From: Chromera velia
Taxonomy: Eukaryota > Sar > Chromeraceae
DNA: 20,000 nucleotides
Assembly (NCBI GenBank): GCA_018398765.1
Contig: JAHBMJ010000393.1
Coordinates: 27,010-47,009, forward strand
Direction: 5' to 3'
Shown here one piece after another: positions 18,255-20,000 of the stretch (position 1 is the stretch's first letter; each line of letters starts with the position of its first letter). Position numbers and translations under genes: made by a program. Below the pieces are notes generated by a model. The model had not been told where the DNA came from and ran no database searches. It saw only the letters and a program-made list of their open reading frames with translations.

Positions 18255-18813
18255 TGACTGTTCGTCACTGTGCAACACCTAGCTTGCACATCCCTTCACG
18301 CGTCGGATCTTTGCATGCATGGCGATCATGCATGCATGCCCCAAAAAATTAATGCATGATGGGAAGTTGGGAACTGTCGGCACGCCCCAAGATGGCCCGC
18401 GATCAAGCGCCCGCCGCCGCGCCGCCCCCTCCCATCGATTGCATGATCCGGCCGCGCGGGTCGGATCCGCGGTCGGCCGATTGGATCTGACATGACGTGA
18501 CAACAAAGGGCAGCGCATTCGCGAGATTTCGCGAGCTAGATGTTAATTCACTGAAGAAAACAACTGACCCCGCAGTGCGAAAAAATCAGTCTCGCACTTT
18601 TGTGCCTCGACGAAGTCTCTTGGACCCAATTCGCCCTTCAGTGCGTGATTAAACTTGAAGTGAGTCGGGAGACGTCTCCTCTACTGAACGACCGAGCGAC
18701 CTGGATACGAAAGAGACGACATTTTCCTCCTCCCCAAAGCTCCAAGGGGTGCCAGTGTGCTCTGTACTCGTCTCCCTTCTGGCTGCCTTCGCAGGTCGAT
18801 CTATTGCTCGATC
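18255..18813. promoter_or_regulatory. Putative upstream region of the transporter gene
   Basis: Two perfect TGCATGCA octamers lie at 18312-18319 and 18329-18336, with a TGCATGA near 18352. A CpG-rich stretch at 18375-18485 is full of short palindromes (CGGCCG, GGATCC, CCGCGG) and is followed by TGACATGACGTGAC. A CTTCGCAG at 18794 could be an acceptor for an upstream exon. A minus-strand ORF at 18279-18518 is not convincing. Confidence 0.4.
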
Positions 18814-19945
18814 ATGGCGGGCAGAGGCCAAGCAGAGAATGGGAAAAGAGAGAAGGGGGGGAGGAGCCCGAGGCTCGCACAGCCCCTCTTGGCAGGGGCG
18901 CACCCTCTTCACAACGCCCATCCCTCATCAAACTCTGTCGAGGCCATAGCCTCCGCCCAGACGGCACGGAACCTCCAGCAGCTCCCGCGGTCTGACAGGA
19001 CGCAGAGACGGTCTTTGATGCACCTTCTCTCTGCTCCTTCTGATGCAGATTTATACGAATTCGAAATGAAGGAGGCGTCAGGGGCGATGGGGGATTTTCA
19101 GAATGATTTGGAGATTGAGAAGGGGTGTGTATCTCCGAGGGGTCTAAACTTCAACAATGCGTTGGTGAAGGGCACTATCTTCTCTCCTGCCGCAGTTGCG
19201 GACATGGAGGTGTTCAACCCAGAGGCGTTGCAACGATTTCAGTCTCTGTTTGGAAAGTTGATGCAGGCGTCTTTGTTCTTTGTGTGTGTCCTGATGGGGG
19301 CATTGACTCCTAATTTGTCCGAATGGGCAAAGACCGATTTTGTCTATGCAGAAGAACACCCAGGAGAGCCAACGAAATTGCGAAGGACGTTCATTGACGG
19401 AGTTTTAATTGCAATGGCCGCAGTCCTCGCGTTAGTGGTGATGTGGGGGACAACTTTGTGGAACGACGGACTGGCGGGGCTTCGGCGTTGTTTTGTCCTC
19501 AAGCAAATGGTCTCCATGGGTGTTCCTGCGTTGGTCTATGGGTTCGGGGATGTTTTGAACATGGCAGCTTTCTCATTCATGGATGCTACGAGCATCACTG
19601 TTTTGAAACAAACGAAGATTCCCTTGATGGCGTTGCTCTGCTATATCTTCCTAGGCAGACAATTGGCAACTGTGCAGTGGATCCTGTTGGTCATGGTGGT
19701 TGTAGAGTTGTTCGTCTACGTGAGGGTGGATAGATACATATTTGACAATCCGGAGGGGGGAGGTGGGTTGGTGGCTTTGGGAGGGCAGGGTTCTCTCTCT
19801 CTGTCTTTGTTTCTCCCTCTCTATTTGTTTCTCCGTCTCTTCCCTCCTACTTTCCCCCTCTTTTCACCTTCCCCCCTTCCCAAAAGAGCCAGCAAACAAA
19901 AAGTGCCACGATCTCTCCTACTCTGCGTGTATGTCTTTGTATCTG

Positions 19946-19993
<48 letters not shown>

Positions 19994-20000
19994 TGTGTGT
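18814..20000 (+). CDS. Nucleotide-sugar transporter, SLC35A-like (5' part, cut by window end)
   Basis: The frame is open from ATG at 18814. A good donor, CTAC|GTGAGG, puts the exon end at 19719 (302 codons); what follows is pyrimidine-rich intron-like DNA. Residues 1-148 are polar and precede five hydrophobic segments: about 149-168, 193-216, 232-256, 263-280 and 287-302. The region from 229 on matches the nucleotide-sugar transporter family: a KQM..GVPALVYGFGDVLN helix, an Asp-Ala-Thr loop, the LKQTKIPLMALL helix with its Lys, an L-G-R turn, then TVQW. These proteins usually exchange a nucleotide sugar for the nucleotide monophosphate across the Golgi or ER membrane and have about ten helices, so roughly half is here. 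The substrate cannot be read from sequence. The start is uncertain: ATGs at 19018 and 19066, or an acceptor at 19048, would shorten the N-terminus. Confidence 0.8.
19779..20000 (+). repeat. Pyrimidine-rich DNA with terminal (TC)n-(TG)n microsatellite
   Basis: A T/C-rich stretch follows the transporter exon, then (TC)n from about 19948 and (TG)n from about 19976 to the window edge. It most likely belongs to the transporter's next intron. The coding frame happens to stay open through it. Confidence 0.85.

Noticed and set aside
18279-18518. Minus-strand 79-codon frame upstream of the transporter
   Set aside because: It lies in CpG-rich, palindrome-rich DNA that is better explained as a regulatory region, and no domain is visible.
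1-20000. tRNA, rRNA or prokaryote-type operon features
   Set aside because: I looked for cloverleaf-like segments, rRNA-like blocks and Shine-Dalgarno-led gene strings and found none that hold up.

Overview
The window looks like nuclear DNA of a eukaryotic protist. The visible genes are split by short introns with GT..AG borders. Gene density is low, simple-sequence DNA (GA, CA, GAAA) is abundant, and one complete LTR retrotransposon is present. A signal-peptide-plus-transit-like leader with Phe after the predicted cleavage site, together with repeated TGCATGCA octamers, would fit an alga with a complex red-type plastid, for example a chromerid alveolate. That assignment is inference from style, not proof.

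Layout. (1) 104-2508, minus strand: a two-exon gene for a 770-residue protein with a possible plastid-targeting leader, an acidic unique domain and about 29 copies of a 12-residue repeat. (2) 2509-2999: a divergent intergenic region with a 26-bp near-perfect palindrome. (3) 3000-5327, plus strand: a three-exon gene, all junctions phase 0, for a 326-residue protein with an F-box-like N-terminus and a coiled-coil C-terminus; the second intron carries CA and GA microsatellites. (4) 5328-9334: gene-poor DNA with an AT-rich block and one possible small ORF. (5) 9340-15469: a full-length Ty1/copia element read on the minus strand, with 301-bp LTRs, AACCC target-site duplications, and one continuous gag-pol frame broken by 12 stop codons and no frameshift. 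(6) 15475-16340: AT-rich DNA with hairpins and tandem repeats, sharing an inverted 42-bp homology with the block at 7.7 kb. (7) 16386-16800: a near-homopurine tract. (8) 16888-18254: ambiguous sequence with a possible minus-strand two-TM protein and a plus-strand ORF overlapping CACTT-type repeats. (9) 18814 to the window end, plus strand: the 5' part of a nucleotide-sugar transporter (SLC35A-like), continuing beyond the window.

The genes form no obvious pathway. The clearest biological stories are the spliced targeting leader on a repeat protein, the F-box that only appears after splicing, and the decay pattern of the retroelement. All 12 differences between its LTRs are transitions, and every premature stop can be explained by one transition. 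This suggests cytosine deamination or a RIP-like process rather than ordinary decay.
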